Shown piece after piece: positions 1-8,256 of a stretch of 42,390 nucleotides of DNA. Below the pieces are notes generated by a model that saw only the letters and a list, made by a program, of their open reading frames with translations, was not told the origin of the DNA and did no database searches. Source of the stretch: a virus; IMG/VR virus record IMGVR_UViG_3300026484_000017, positions 1 to 42,390 of that record; one strand, given 5' to 3'. Numbering within the stretch: position 1 is the first letter of the stretch; every line of letters begins with the position of its first letter. A program made the position numbers and the translations under genes.

Positions 1-104
1 GTCTTATAAACTACATCATCTAATAAGATTTCCAAAGTTATTGAACCCTTATAAGTTATATAGAAGTCCCTAATAATGTTATCACTATAAGTACTTAAAG
101 GAAT
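1..104. repeat. Copy A of 104-bp direct repeat shared by the two ends
   Basis: Bases 1-104 match 42173-42276 exactly, and the two copies diverge at 105 versus 42277. Both lie in the same reading frame of the nozzle gene and encode the NIPLSTYSDNI to DDVVYKT part of a tail module. Because the sequence beyond the repeat differs, this is an internal coding repeat and not a simple terminal redundancy. Confidence 0.9.
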
Positions 105-2132
105 ATTCGGAGTAGTATACACATCCTCACCAATTCTGTTTAATATCATTGGATTACTATTAATCTTAATAACTTCCTTAAATTCTGAAGAGCTATAATA
201 ATGGGGTGAAGTACCTATAGTATCTCTATCGTAACTCTTAGTCTCTATCTTATATATTTTACCAGCCTCTGTATCATCACTACCGTCACTACACGAAGAC
301 TCAAATTGTATAGTTTTACAAGTACCTAAATCCAGGGTATTAATAACTGTGTAAGAAGAAACACCTGAGTCTATACTAAAAGACTTTATAGGGTCACCAT
401 CATAATATATAGCTAATGCACAAGAGCCTGTACTATATACCCTAATCTCTTCTATAATGTTATCACTTAAGATATTAAGAGGTATATTTGGAGTCTTTCC
501 ATTCTCTTCAATTACATTATTGCCATTAACTATGTAAGACTCTGGGAATAGAGTAGTAGTCATAAACTCAGGGTTATCAAATATTTGGTATTTATTATAA
601 GTATCAAAATTTATACCATATAAGGTACCTGTACCTTCAACCTTAAAATTCAGGAACATCCCATATCTATTATCTGGTATTATCTCTTCTAGTGTTCTAA
701 CCCAAGTATGCTCAACAACCTTAACTATATTATTGTCTATGTAAATAGTAATAGTTAAATCTCCTTCTGCATCTACCTTTATATTATCAAACATCTTATG
801 GTTAGCTATATCTGAGTTGTGCAAATCTGGGCTCTTATAAGTCAAATTTTTATGTGTGTTAGCTGTTCCTATAGTAACTAAGTTACCTCCTGTAGTACCA
901 TATAGAACATCCTTATAAACATATAAACCTTTATATACTGTATCCATATAACTAAATTTTAAATCTCTCCTAAAATCAGCTAGTATAGTTTTATCTTCCA
1001 TCGCTAAATAGTATATATTATCATACACCGCTGCTTGATTAACAGACCCAGTAAATTTACCTAGCTTATCCAAACTAACTAGTTTAGCTACATCTCCATT
1101 AGATATACATATACCGTCATTAGATAACCATACTAATTCTTTATTAACATTAACGATAGACCTTTGGTCAGCACAACCCTGAGTACCATCGAGTAAATAT
1201 AGAGATAATCCTTTAGGGTCCATACCTGTTATTATATATGTTTTATCAGAAGTAAAAGCTAATAATCCTTGAGAGGTTGAACCTAGACCAGTAATAGTGT
1301 CTTTTACATCAATAAAGTTATAAGGGCCCCAGTTCCCTAACCTTCCTATATCTGTATACTGAACCTTAGAGCCAACTACACTAAATAGCATTGAATTATG
1401 TTCCGTTAAATATTTAGCATTAACCAAACCTTTACCAGACCCCTCAGTATATAATATAATATTACCGGCTGCCTGCAAATCAGTTACATTATCTGTATAT
1501 GTATCAGACTCACCCCCATCAGTATCATTCTCAAACTCTTTAACTAATGTATAATCAGTTAAATTCTGACCTATTCTATACAGCCTAACGTGGGTAACCC
1601 TAGAATTATCGGTATTATAGTATTTTAAATCTACATAGTATTGGTCTTTATCTCTAGAAGCTGCAGATATAGTATCAATAATACAAGGTGGAGACTCAGT
1701 ACCAGTATTCTCATCATACCAAGTATAAGCATAGTTAACTTCTCCGCTAAATATATAAGGGTCAAAATCTGTAGTATTATCATTAGGATAATATATAGTC
1801 CAAGACCAGCCTGAAGGTGTAGATATACCTGCAGGTTCACTAGTTGTCTCAGAAGTCTGTAAATTAACAAATGAAGAACCCTCAGTAAATAGTACTCTAC
1901 CCTTATAATTTATTTTGTCATAGTCTTTAGAGATATTTTCCCATTTATCCAATTCCTCATTATAGAAGATGTTATCACTGCAGCTATCATCAATTATAGT
2001 ATCTTTTTTGAAGGCTTTGATAGTTCCATCAGTCAAGTCTACATTCTCAAGCTCTAAAGCTTCCGTTGCTTTTAATAGATGAGGGGCTGAACGAATATTC
2101 AGTCCTCCATCAAATAAGTTAATATTTGCCAT
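1..2132 (-). CDS. Tail nozzle / tail tube-type protein, N-terminal 710 residues (runs off left edge)
   Basis: An open frame starts at ATG 2130-2132, with an AAGGAA-type site just upstream, and stays open to base 1, so the C-terminus lies beyond the window. The N-terminus contains DGGLNIRSAPHLL, the 'GGLN..P' opening typical of podoviral nozzle and stabilisation proteins that plug the portal-adaptor channel. The middle (about residues 180-430) is rich in short beta strands (YDNIYYLAMEDKT, VYKDVLYGTTGGN), which suggests a propeller. From about residue 430 on come related modules of roughly 115-130 residues, each with a core like NIPL..SDNI......G...L.I..D. The gene overlaps the preceding small membrane gene by 14 bp. 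Its missing end is very probably the partial gene at 41659-42390. The nozzle role is by family resemblance; the open frame and the repeats are seen directly. Confidence 0.75.
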   Translation of the reverse strand, partial: MANINLFDGGLNIRSAPHLLKATEALELENVDLTDGTIKAFKKDTIIDDSCSDNIFYNEELDKWENISKDYDKINYKGRVLFTEGSSFVNLQTSETTSEPAGISTPSGWSWTIYYPNDNTTDFDPYIFSGEVNYAYTWYDENTGTESPPCIIDTISAASRDKDQYYVDLKYYNTDNSRVTHVRLYRIGQNLTDYTLVKEFENDTDGGESDTYTDNVTDLQAAGNIILYTEGSGKGLVNAKYLTEHNSMLFSVVGSKVQYTDIGRLGNWGPYNFIDVKDTITGLGSTSQGLLAFTSDKTYIITGMDPKGLSLYLLDGTQGCADQRSIVNVNKELVWLSNDGICISNGDVAKLVSLDKLGKFTGSVNQAAVYDNIYYLAMEDKTILADFRRDLKFSYMDTVYKGLYVYKDVLYGTTGGNLVTIGTANTHKNLTYKSPDLHNSDIANHKMFDNIKVDAEGDLTITIYIDNNIVKVVEHTWVRTLEEIIPDNRYGMFLNFKVEGTGTLYGINFDTYNKYQIFDNPEFMTTTLFPESYIVNGNNVIEENGKTPNIPLNILSDNIIEEIRVYSTGSCALAIYYDGDPIKSFSIDSGVSSYTVINTLDLGTCKTIQFESSCSDGSDDTEAGKIYKIETKSYDRDTIGTSPHYYSSSEFKEVIKINSNPMILNRIGEDVYTTPNIPLSTYSDNIIRDFYITYKGSITLEILLDDVVYK

Positions 2133-2385
2133 TTATTTCCTTTCTGTATTTATTCCAATAATACCACCCAAAGATACTAACACCTATAAACATTATACTA
2201 GCTATAACAAAGCCTCCATTAGACTTAACACACCTAAATAAATTAATATCCGTAGATAATTTAGACTTACCTAAACCTAGCTTGTATCTCTTATCGTGGT
2301 CTTTACAACAGCCCTTCCAGGACTTACCAAACCACTCATCAAACCAGCAGGTACAAGCCTGACCTCTTTCACATATATTGAACAT
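2119..2385 (-). CDS. Small Cys-rich membrane protein with phospholipase A2-like motif
   Basis: This 88-residue protein has a Cys-rich front half followed by one hydrophobic segment at about residues 57-77 and a basic tail. Residues 26-34 read CCKDHDKRY. The His30-Asp31 pair after a Cys pair resembles the catalytic helix of phospholipase A2, and a later Asp46 (STDINLF) could be the second acid. Small phage proteins of this layout (FDxWFG, CC..HD..Y, then a membrane segment) occur near lysis genes. It sits between endolysin and nozzle, 9 bases from the endolysin, and overlaps the nozzle start. A role in envelope disruption or DNA entry is inference; enzymatic activity is unproven. Confidence 0.7.
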   Translation of the reverse strand: MFNICERGQACTCWFDEWFGKSWKGCCKDHDKRYKLGLGKSKLSTDINLFRCVKSNGGFVIASIMFIGVSIFGWYYWNKYRKEINGKY

Positions 2386-2394
2386 TTTATACCT

Positions 2395-2904
2395 TTACTC
2401 TATATATTTAGCATATTCTAAACCTAAGTGTCTAGCTTCTTCTAAGTTTTTTATAATCCCAAAATAGTGACCTATTTTAGCAACTCTACTGTCCATAACT
2501 TCCTTAGGGTTTCTTCTAGCTTCTATTAATACTGACTCTGGGGTCTTATTAATTAGAACCTTTCTCCACTTTCTTATACTTCCAGTATTATACACAATAT
2601 CAGCAAGTATAAATCTCTTATAGTCTGGCATACTGTTATAGTCTAGTTTTAGTTCCTTAGCCCTTTCAGATGCTTTCTTCTCACACCATTTCCAAGTCTT
2701 GTTAAATAGTTTAACTGCCTCAGCTTCAGTTATCTGAGCCTCCTTATAAAATACTCTATCAAAATCCTCTTGTATATCTAGTTTATCCCATACTTTTCTG
2801 GCTCCTGAATTTTCCATATTAAAACCAATCCCCACTGTTCTTTTACCTGCAGGGCAATCATAAGACTTCAGCCTTAGCCCTTCTAATTTTATTATCAAAT
2901 CCAT
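2395..2904 (-). CDS. Endolysin, GH24 T4-type lysozyme (muramidase)
   Basis: This 169-residue protein would cut the MurNAc-GlcNAc bond of peptidoglycan. The N-terminus has Glu8, then eight residues, Cys17, then five residues, Thr23, inside EGLRLKSYDCPAGKRTVGIG. This matches the Glu-8-Asp/Cys-5-Thr catalytic pattern of GH24 phage endolysins, with Cys in place of the Asp of T4 lysozyme. The RFILADIVYNTGSIRKW region matches the usual conserved C-terminal lobe (..D..fN.G....). No signal peptide or signal-anchor is visible, so release should need a holin, and a holin candidate lies directly upstream (2920-3366). Confidence 0.9.
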   Translation of the reverse strand: MDLIIKLEGLRLKSYDCPAGKRTVGIGFNMENSGARKVWDKLDIQEDFDRVFYKEAQITEAEAVKLFNKTWKWCEKKASERAKELKLDYNSMPDYKRFILADIVYNTGSIRKWRKVLINKTPESVLIEARRNPKEVMDSRVAKIGHYFGIIKNLEEARHLGLEYAKYIE

Positions 2905-2919
2905 AATATTCCTTTAAGC

Positions 2920-3366
2920 TTACTTCCTTCCCAAAGTAAGCTTTTTATTTATTAAGTCTTTCAACATACCTCTCATTCCATAAATAACTACAACCATACC
3001 TATAATAATATATCTATACCATTCAGGCATCTGTGAAATAACCTTAAAACCTGCTAGAGATATAACATCATACCCTGGGATAAATGCCATAATCATAGGA
3101 GCTAAAAATACTATAAGTATAAACTCATCCTTGTAACTTTTCTCCATATTTTTCATAGCTATAATATCTAAGTTATAGTCATTAGCCTGGCCTGACTTAG
3201 CCATCTGTATTCTAGCCTCACTAATAGCAATCTCCGCATTGGCCTTAGCCTCAATCATCTTCTTTTCAGACTCTAGTCTAACCTTTTTAAGCTCCTGTTT
3301 TCCTTTAAAGTAGTTAGATACCCCATTAACAACTCCACCTAACAAACTTCCTATTATAGTAGGCAT
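2920..3366 (-). CDS. Putative holin with two clear membrane helices
   Basis: The protein has 148 residues: an amphipathic glycine-rich N-terminus (about 4-20), a charged Lys/Glu-rich helix (22-60), then two strong hydrophobic segments (about 82-97 and 117-134) and a basic tail. This arrangement resembles the 'holin of 3TMs' group (Pfam GTA_holin_3TM, recalled, not searched). It lies three bases from the upstream membrane-anchored coiled-coil gene and 15 bases before the endolysin, forming a lysis cassette. It would make membrane lesions that free the endolysin. The family assignment is moderate; the membrane topology is visible in the sequence. Confidence 0.65.
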   Translation of the reverse strand: MPTIIGSLLGGVVNGVSNYFKGKQELKKVRLESEKKMIEAKANAEIAISEARIQMAKSGQANDYNLDIIAMKNMEKSYKDEFILIVFLAPMIMAFIPGYDVISLAGFKVISQMPEWYRYIIIGMVVVIYGMRGMLKDLINKKLTLGRK

Positions 3367-3368
3367 AC

Positions 3369-3812
3369 CTAATCCTTTCTTAATGCACTTAATACTTCGT
3401 GGAGCATATCATTGGTTCTCTCTTGATGAGACTCCATCTTAGTAAACTTTTCATCTATATGTTTTTCAAGCTGCTTATACATCTCTTTAGTAACAAATTC
3501 CTCTCTAACCTCTTTCATAGTGGGGGATTGAGTAATTTGTTGATTAAGTCTTGTAATCTCCTGAGCTGAATTATCTAGTTTTTTGGTAATGGCCTGTTCT
3601 ACCCTACTTAAATGCTCAAGCTGAGGTTTGCTCTCATTCTTGAACTTTTGAAGATAGGATAAATCATCCTCAACCTTAATTCTAAACTCCTTAAACCTAA
3701 TATCTTGTTCATCGTCTTTAGCTAGAGAGTCGGCTACCTTCTGCTTTAATACAGCAAAAGTGGCTATTACGCCAGCTCCTGCTATTAAAAGACTTATCAT
3801 CCAATCTTCCAT
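3369..3812 (-). CDS. Membrane-anchored coiled-coil protein in lysis cassette (spanin- or holin-partner-like)
   Basis: This 147-residue protein has a single N-terminal hydrophobic segment (about residues 5-22, ISLLIAGAGVIATFAVL) followed by a long charged region with heptad-like spacing (DDLSYLQKFKNESKPQLEHL and on to the end). That is the shape of an inner-membrane spanin or a similar accessory lysis protein, but no overlapping outer-membrane lipoprotein partner was found, so spanin is only one option. It is the first of the lysis genes, 74 bases downstream of the tailspike start-distal end. Function is inferred from position and topology only. Confidence 0.55.
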   Translation of the reverse strand: MEDWMISLLIAGAGVIATFAVLKQKVADSLAKDDEQDIRFKEFRIKVEDDLSYLQKFKNESKPQLEHLSRVEQAITKKLDNSAQEITRLNQQITQSPTMKEVREEFVTKEMYKQLEKHIDEKFTKMESHQERTNDMLHEVLSALRKD

Positions 3813-3886
3813 TCCACCTTATCCTTTAAATACGGGTATCTATTTTATTCCCACCGTTCCCAATAATCTTGGTTAGCTTATGTAAA

Positions 3887-5668
3887 CTAGCCATTACTTA
3901 TTTTCACAGTACCTGAGTCATTCCACAATGCCCCAGCTACTGCAGGGTCTGATGTAGGTATGTCAAATAGTCTTAGGTAAGTTCCATCGTGTCCCATAAA
4001 TTGTTTAGTATTATTAATGAACCATACGGCTTCCGGCTGCATATCTACGACAAATGCCCCCCCTCTAAGGGCTACCCTTGCACCTAATGTTTGATTATTA
4101 CCAAGAAGATTTATCTTTTGCTCATACTTACCTCCCATATTTATATCTCTCGCATAACCTATATCAAGAGAAGAATTATCCGCTTTTAAAAATTGGCCAG
4201 ATATACAAGACAAAGTAGTATATTCAGAACCACTTGCTCCAGTAGTATCTATAACTAAATCACCTATCCTAAGTTTAGCCCTACTTTCTAATCCCGAGCT
4301 ACCATTAATATGCACTTCTTGTTCATACATATTACCCAATTCTAATATACTACTATTAGTATTTATAGAGGTATATGACGAGTCTGCATCAGCATTAATT
4401 TCATCATTTAGTAAATTTGCAGAAGAGTTAAAGATATTGTTACCAATAGAAGCGGTAGAGTTGGTAAGTTTAATATACTCATAATGTTCGCCCGTACCTT
4501 CCATACTAGCTACATTACCATTAATGGTTGCCTCTGTTCCATTTACACCCATAAGTCTATCATATCCGCCCTTCATAGTATTATTACTTATAGTAGCTTT
4601 ATTAGTCCTTATACCTATTGCTTGTTTTGTAGCAACACTAGGGTTATATGAACTGGACATCTCTATAAGGTTTCCACTAATATCCGCCAGCCCTCTGGCA
4701 TTTATATTACCAGCTGATACCTGTATAGCATTATAAAAGCAATCTTTAACTATATTGTTAGTAACAGATACTTTTAACATTTTATTAGTATCTCCAGATG
4801 GCTCATAATCCACAAATGCTCCCGAACCTTCAGAGTAATTACCACTACACATACTATTATTACAGTTCCTAACAGTTATATCGTATCTTTGAGACTTATA
4901 AAAACTATTATTTGTAATATTTAAAGTATTTACTATATTACCAGTCCCAGTATATTCTCCTCCACTAATAGCATCATTCTTAGCATTAAAGAATGTACAG
5001 TTATTTATCGTTATATCTATATCGTTCGGAGTTGATATAGAGTCGAACCATATAAAATCACCGGGTGCAGAAGTTTCAACAACTGTAAAGTTAGTATCCT
5101 GGCTCTCAAATACTACATTTTCTACTTTAATAGAGCCTTTAAATTTAAACATAATCCCTAGAGTAGAGACATTGTTTGTAGTAAACCCGCCATTCAGTAT
5201 TTCTACATCTTCATTAGTAACCTCAATAGTTGAGCCTATGTAATATATATCATTGTTACCCAAATCTACATATTTAAAAGAGTTAAGTACATTAGATATT
5301 ATGGCTGAGTCATCAGTTACATAATCACCTTTTGCTCCAAACCACTTGGGATTAACAGCACCTTCATATTGTCTATGCCAACCCTTAAATATAGTACCTC
5401 CATCATCTACTCCAGTACCCTTGTAGTGAAATATCCCTCCTCTATTTTCATCTTGAACAATTACTGTTTTTGTATTTCCTAGTTCATCTATAACCAATGC
5501 TTCTAAATCTGCGATAGTAGCTAAAACAATAGCTCCCTTCATCTCTGAAGGATTTATCCTCTTAATTGTCTTTATTCCAGTACTTCTTTGTTGACTTACT
5601 GTACCTATACCAGTTATGATATCTTCTGTACCAGCTAATTGCTTGGTAATTATCTTAGTTTCAGCCAT
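3887..5668 (-). CDS. Tailspike, right-handed beta-helix (pectate-lyase-like) receptor-binding protein
   Basis: A protein of 593 residues. Residues 1-60 form a short virion-binding head. Then comes the widely shared phage tailspike entry RGGIFHYKGTGVDDGGTIF..GWHRQY..AVNPKWFGAKGD..TDD (about 75-120), which leads into parallel beta-helix domains of the pectate-lyase superfamily. The body (about 125-440) is a ladder of short Asn/Ser/Thr-rich rungs (NNCTFFNAKNDAISGG, ITNNSFYKSQRYDITVRN), as expected of a beta-helix that binds or cuts surface polysaccharide. The C-terminal 120 residues carry a separate beta-rich cap. The gene overlaps the adaptor stop by one base (TAATG arrangement). Substrate and cutting activity cannot be read from the sequence. 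Confidence 0.85.
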   Translation of the reverse strand: MAETKIITKQLAGTEDIITGIGTVSQQRSTGIKTIKRINPSEMKGAIVLATIADLEALVIDELGNTKTVIVQDENRGGIFHYKGTGVDDGGTIFKGWHRQYEGAVNPKWFGAKGDYVTDDSAIISNVLNSFKYVDLGNNDIYYIGSTIEVTNEDVEILNGGFTTNNVSTLGIMFKFKGSIKVENVVFESQDTNFTVVETSAPGDFIWFDSISTPNDIDITINNCTFFNAKNDAISGGEYTGTGNIVNTLNITNNSFYKSQRYDITVRNCNNSMCSGNYSEGSGAFVDYEPSGDTNKMLKVSVTNNIVKDCFYNAIQVSAGNINARGLADISGNLIEMSSSYNPSVATKQAIGIRTNKATISNNTMKGGYDRLMGVNGTEATINGNVASMEGTGEHYEYIKLTNSTASIGNNIFNSSANLLNDEINADADSSYTSINTNSSILELGNMYEQEVHINGSSGLESRAKLRIGDLVIDTTGASGSEYTTLSCISGQFLKADNSSLDIGYARDINMGGKYEQKINLLGNNQTLGARVALRGGAFVVDMQPEAVWFINNTKQFMGHDGTYLRLFDIPTSDPAVAGALWNDSGTVKISNG

Positions 5669-6636
5669 TAAAAAGCTCCTCTATAATTAAATTCATATTG
5701 TTTATTACTATTTCTAGTAAAGTCCATAATATCATCTTTGATAGCTTCTTTTAACTCTCTATCATAGAATGCTAATTCCTCATTACCTATTACTCTATTC
5801 TGAGTATCCATATCGTCCCTTAAGGCTTTACCCGTTACATAGTACTTGATTGCTGCGTCAAAGCTATCATCTATCTCAAGTATATCTGTTAATGAAGTGA
5901 TAACATTAGGTTTCTTTAAATAGTATACTGTTAAGTACGGCGATATTAGTTGAATACCAACTGTAACCCCATAATTATCTTCATAAAACTTCTCTGTACT
6001 TTTATCCTCTGATAAACTAACTAGTATACCATAATCACTGTTTTGGTATACTCCATCAATAGAAACGACTATACCATAATCAGTACTATCAAAAGGGGTA
6101 ACTATTAATTCATTTGCTATACAAGACGAAGCTATTCCATAATCACTATCAAAAGCGACACACTCACAGTCAGTAGCTATAGCATTTGTTATAATACCGA
6201 AATCTTCTTCTATAAATTCCCTTGTTTCCCAGTAACCTGGGTGGATGAATTTATAAATTGAACCCTCTAAATCAGGTATAGGATAAAGCTTAAATTTTCT
6301 CCTATTCTGTTTATCATATACTACAGATTGTGGAGTACCAGTATCACTCTCCCAGTCATTTAGTCGTCTGTCCAATTCTAAGTGAGAAACGAAAGGTATA
6401 ACCCTTCCATCATATAGAACTCTGTCTAAAAGTAATAAATCGTCTGGTAGATTATACTCAACCTTATTATTAAAGATACTAATTTCGGTCTTGGCCCTTA
6501 ACAGTTTAGCCTTTCTACATATATCCTTTTGAGCCTCATCTACTAAGCGTATTAAACGTTCATCAGACCATCTGTCTCCAGTTGGGTCGGCTAGTGTATC
6601 TCTAACTCTAAGTATAATATCTGAAATTCTACTCAT
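5668..6636 (-). CDS. Head-to-tail adaptor protein with an inserted repeat block
   Basis: The 322-residue protein begins like podoviral adaptor/connector proteins (SDIILRVRDTLADPTGDRWSDERLIRLVDEAQKDI: helical N-terminus that sits on the portal) and ends in an alpha-helical tail (DAAIKYYVTGKALRDD...ELAFYDRELKEAIKD). Between them, residues about 140-232 hold five short repeats centred on D/N-F/Y-G-I/V (145, 165, 187, 201, 221), each followed by a beta-type strand. This block looks inserted into the central beta domain (YPIPD...LTVYYLKKP). It would join the portal ring to the nozzle. It follows a strong terminator, so expression is probably lower than that of the capsid gene. Confidence 0.75.
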   Translation of the reverse strand: MSRISDIILRVRDTLADPTGDRWSDERLIRLVDEAQKDICRKAKLLRAKTEISIFNNKVEYNLPDDLLLLDRVLYDGRVIPFVSHLELDRRLNDWESDTGTPQSVVYDKQNRRKFKLYPIPDLEGSIYKFIHPGYWETREFIEEDFGIITNAIATDCECVAFDSDYGIASSCIANELIVTPFDSTDYGIVVSIDGVYQNSDYGILVSLSEDKSTEKFYEDNYGVTVGIQLISPYLTVYYLKKPNVITSLTDILEIDDSFDAAIKYYVTGKALRDDMDTQNRVIGNEELAFYDRELKEAIKDDIMDFTRNSNKQYEFNYRGAF

Positions 6637-6651
6637 TATTTATCCTTAAAT

Positions 6652-6683
6652 AAAAAGAGGGTTGGTCGTATACCAACCCTCTT
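6652..6683 (-). terminator. Strong intrinsic terminator after the capsid genes
   Basis: On the minus strand a perfect 12-bp stem (6672-6683 with 6655-6666, core AGAGGGTTGGT) closes a 5-base loop and is followed by a run of five T and then ATTT. It sits 17 bases after the stop of the 130-residue gene. It would uncouple abundant capsid transcripts from the tail genes downstream, with some read-through. Confidence 0.9.
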
Positions 6684-6699
6684 ATAGCTCTCATATTGA

Positions 6700-7092
6700 T
6701 TAATCAGTATAAGTACCGTTAGTCAATTCTGTTTCAATATACTCGACCATAATCTTAATACGACCAGCATCATCTGGAGCATCATCTCCAGCAACCACAG
6801 TTACAGTACCCCCAGTAGGGAAGTAACCCATAGATTGTGAACCTCCTTGAACTCCACTAAGACCAACTTTTACCTCATCACCAATAACAAGTGAACCCAC
6901 TTTAATATCCACTGTATCAGTATCAGTACCAGAAGGTGTAAGTACAATAGCATACGCTCTAGTTATAAGAGCAGCCTCAGGAAGAGTAAACAGTGTTTCA
7001 TTCATTGTATCAGAAGTTGCAATAACTCCTGATGCAAATACACTGATTTCTTTCTTTTGGTTATTTTTATCTTCAAATCTTAAATCAGCCAT
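6700..7092 (-). CDS. Putative capsid decoration or minor head protein
   Basis: A 130-residue protein with no membrane segment and a beta-rich pattern (ALITRAYAIVLTPSG, VDIKVGSLVIGDEV, TVTVVAGDDAPD, GRIKIMVEYI), ending in an acidic/Thr tail. It lies 9 bases after the major capsid gene and just before a strong terminator, so it should be made in capsid-like amounts. That position and fold type suit a decoration or head-stabilising protein. No specific family was recognised, and the structural role is inference. Confidence 0.6.
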   Translation of the reverse strand: MADLRFEDKNNQKKEISVFASGVIATSDTMNETLFTLPEAALITRAYAIVLTPSGTDTDTVDIKVGSLVIGDEVKVGLSGVQGGSQSMGYFPTGGTVTVVAGDDAPDDAGRIKIMVEYIETELTNGTYTD

Positions 7093-7101
7093 ATTCTATC
7101 C

Positions 7102-8226
7102 TTATAGTGTTACATCTACGAATATTGTTCCGTAGTTATATCCAGAAGCTTGACCATCTTTATAGTCAGCATTTTCTGCAGTTAATTGTGTTGATTTAGC
7201 AGCACACCAAGTTTCTAGACAAGACTCAGAGAATTTATCAAAATCTGTACCTTCATATTTATAATCTGGCATCATACCGTTAGCTTTTTGGAATGCTCCA
7301 GCACCTAATACAACACCTCTTGAAACAGTGGCAGTACCATCAAAGTTTTCAGTTCCAGTCCAATTACCATTATCATCTTTTTGTCTTAAACCAGCAATTT
7401 CTACACCTGTATTTTCATACTCATAGTAACCATTAGTTAAGATATCTCCTTCAGTATCACCAAAGAATGTAGCACCTTCAACTATTAAGAAAGAACCTAT
7501 TTTACCTAATACTCCTGAAATAAGTCTGTTGTCATTACCTCTAACATCAGCTTCTCTTAATGCTGTACCAGCACCTGCAGTATTTAAGAATGCATTTTTC
7601 ATATTAACATCAATAACAAATAACCATACAGGTTCTCCATTTGCTAATTTAAAAGGCTTAAGTGGCATTCTTCTACCAGAAGCTAGGGGAGATACATCAA
7701 AACCTGTACCTGTTTTAGCAGCAGCCTCAATTTTACTAAGTGCACCTAAGTCAAACTCATCAGCATTAAAATTTAATCCGAATTCAGCACCTTGTTGAGC
7801 TAAATCAAAATAAGCTTGGTCTTCAGAACGAACCCATAAATCACCTAACATACTTCTTGAGTCTCCGTGTGAATTAATTGATAAATCACCTATCTCAACA
7901 CCATCAAAAGCTGTACCATTATCTACAACATATCTATAATCACTTACAGTTAAGCTATCAGAGAATTTCTTTTTCTGTTCACCAGTACCTTTTGCAGTCT
8001 TATTACCTTTAACCGGTTTACCACTTAAGTTACCTTTGAAATCAAAAGTTACTGTATGTCCTGTTCCTGCACTAATATCATTCTTAGACATAATAATTGA
8101 GTCAAATGTCTTCCCTTTATAAGGTGCCCAAAAACTTTGTCCTGCTTTTTGTATAAGCCCTTCACTCATCCACGCTTTTCTAATTAGCGGAGACCCAATA
8201 TCTACTTTACCTGTACCATTAGCCAT
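7102..8226 (-). CDS. Major capsid protein
   Basis: This 374-residue protein follows the scaffold gene and carries features of the N4 gp56/DUF4043 branch of HK97-fold capsid proteins: an N-terminal IGSPLIRKAWMSEGLIQKAG helix, a loop with SIIMSKNDISAGTGHTVTFDF, and a polar segment (SGKPVKGNKTAKGTGEQKKKF) where an E-loop is expected. The RDQ-type region RSEDQAYFDLAQQG and the GYNYGTIFVDVTL end also fit. About 415 copies per T=7 head would be usual, though geometry cannot be judged here. A promoter candidate at 8945-8967 upstream of the scaffold gene and the terminator at 6652 frame it as a separately boosted capsid unit. Confidence 0.85.
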   Translation of the reverse strand: MANGTGKVDIGSPLIRKAWMSEGLIQKAGQSFWAPYKGKTFDSIIMSKNDISAGTGHTVTFDFKGNLSGKPVKGNKTAKGTGEQKKKFSDSLTVSDYRYVVDNGTAFDGVEIGDLSINSHGDSRSMLGDLWVRSEDQAYFDLAQQGAEFGLNFNADEFDLGALSKIEAAAKTGTGFDVSPLASGRRMPLKPFKLANGEPVWLFVIDVNMKNAFLNTAGAGTALREADVRGNDNRLISGVLGKIGSFLIVEGATFFGDTEGDILTNGYYEYENTGVEIAGLRQKDDNGNWTGTENFDGTATVSRGVVLGAGAFQKANGMMPDYKYEGTDFDKFSESCLETWCAAKSTQLTAENADYKDGQASGYNYGTIFVDVTL

Positions 8227-8256
8227 AAAAATCCTTTATTTATGTAACTAATATAG

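Noticed and set aside
1-104. Direct terminal repeats of a linear T7-like genome
   Set aside because: The second copy is not at the window end, it lies within the coding frame of a modular tail gene, and sequence beyond it differs.
1631-1870. 79-residue minus-strand frame with many Leu and Ile
   Set aside because: It is an out-of-frame shadow of the nozzle gene, which is open across the whole stretch.
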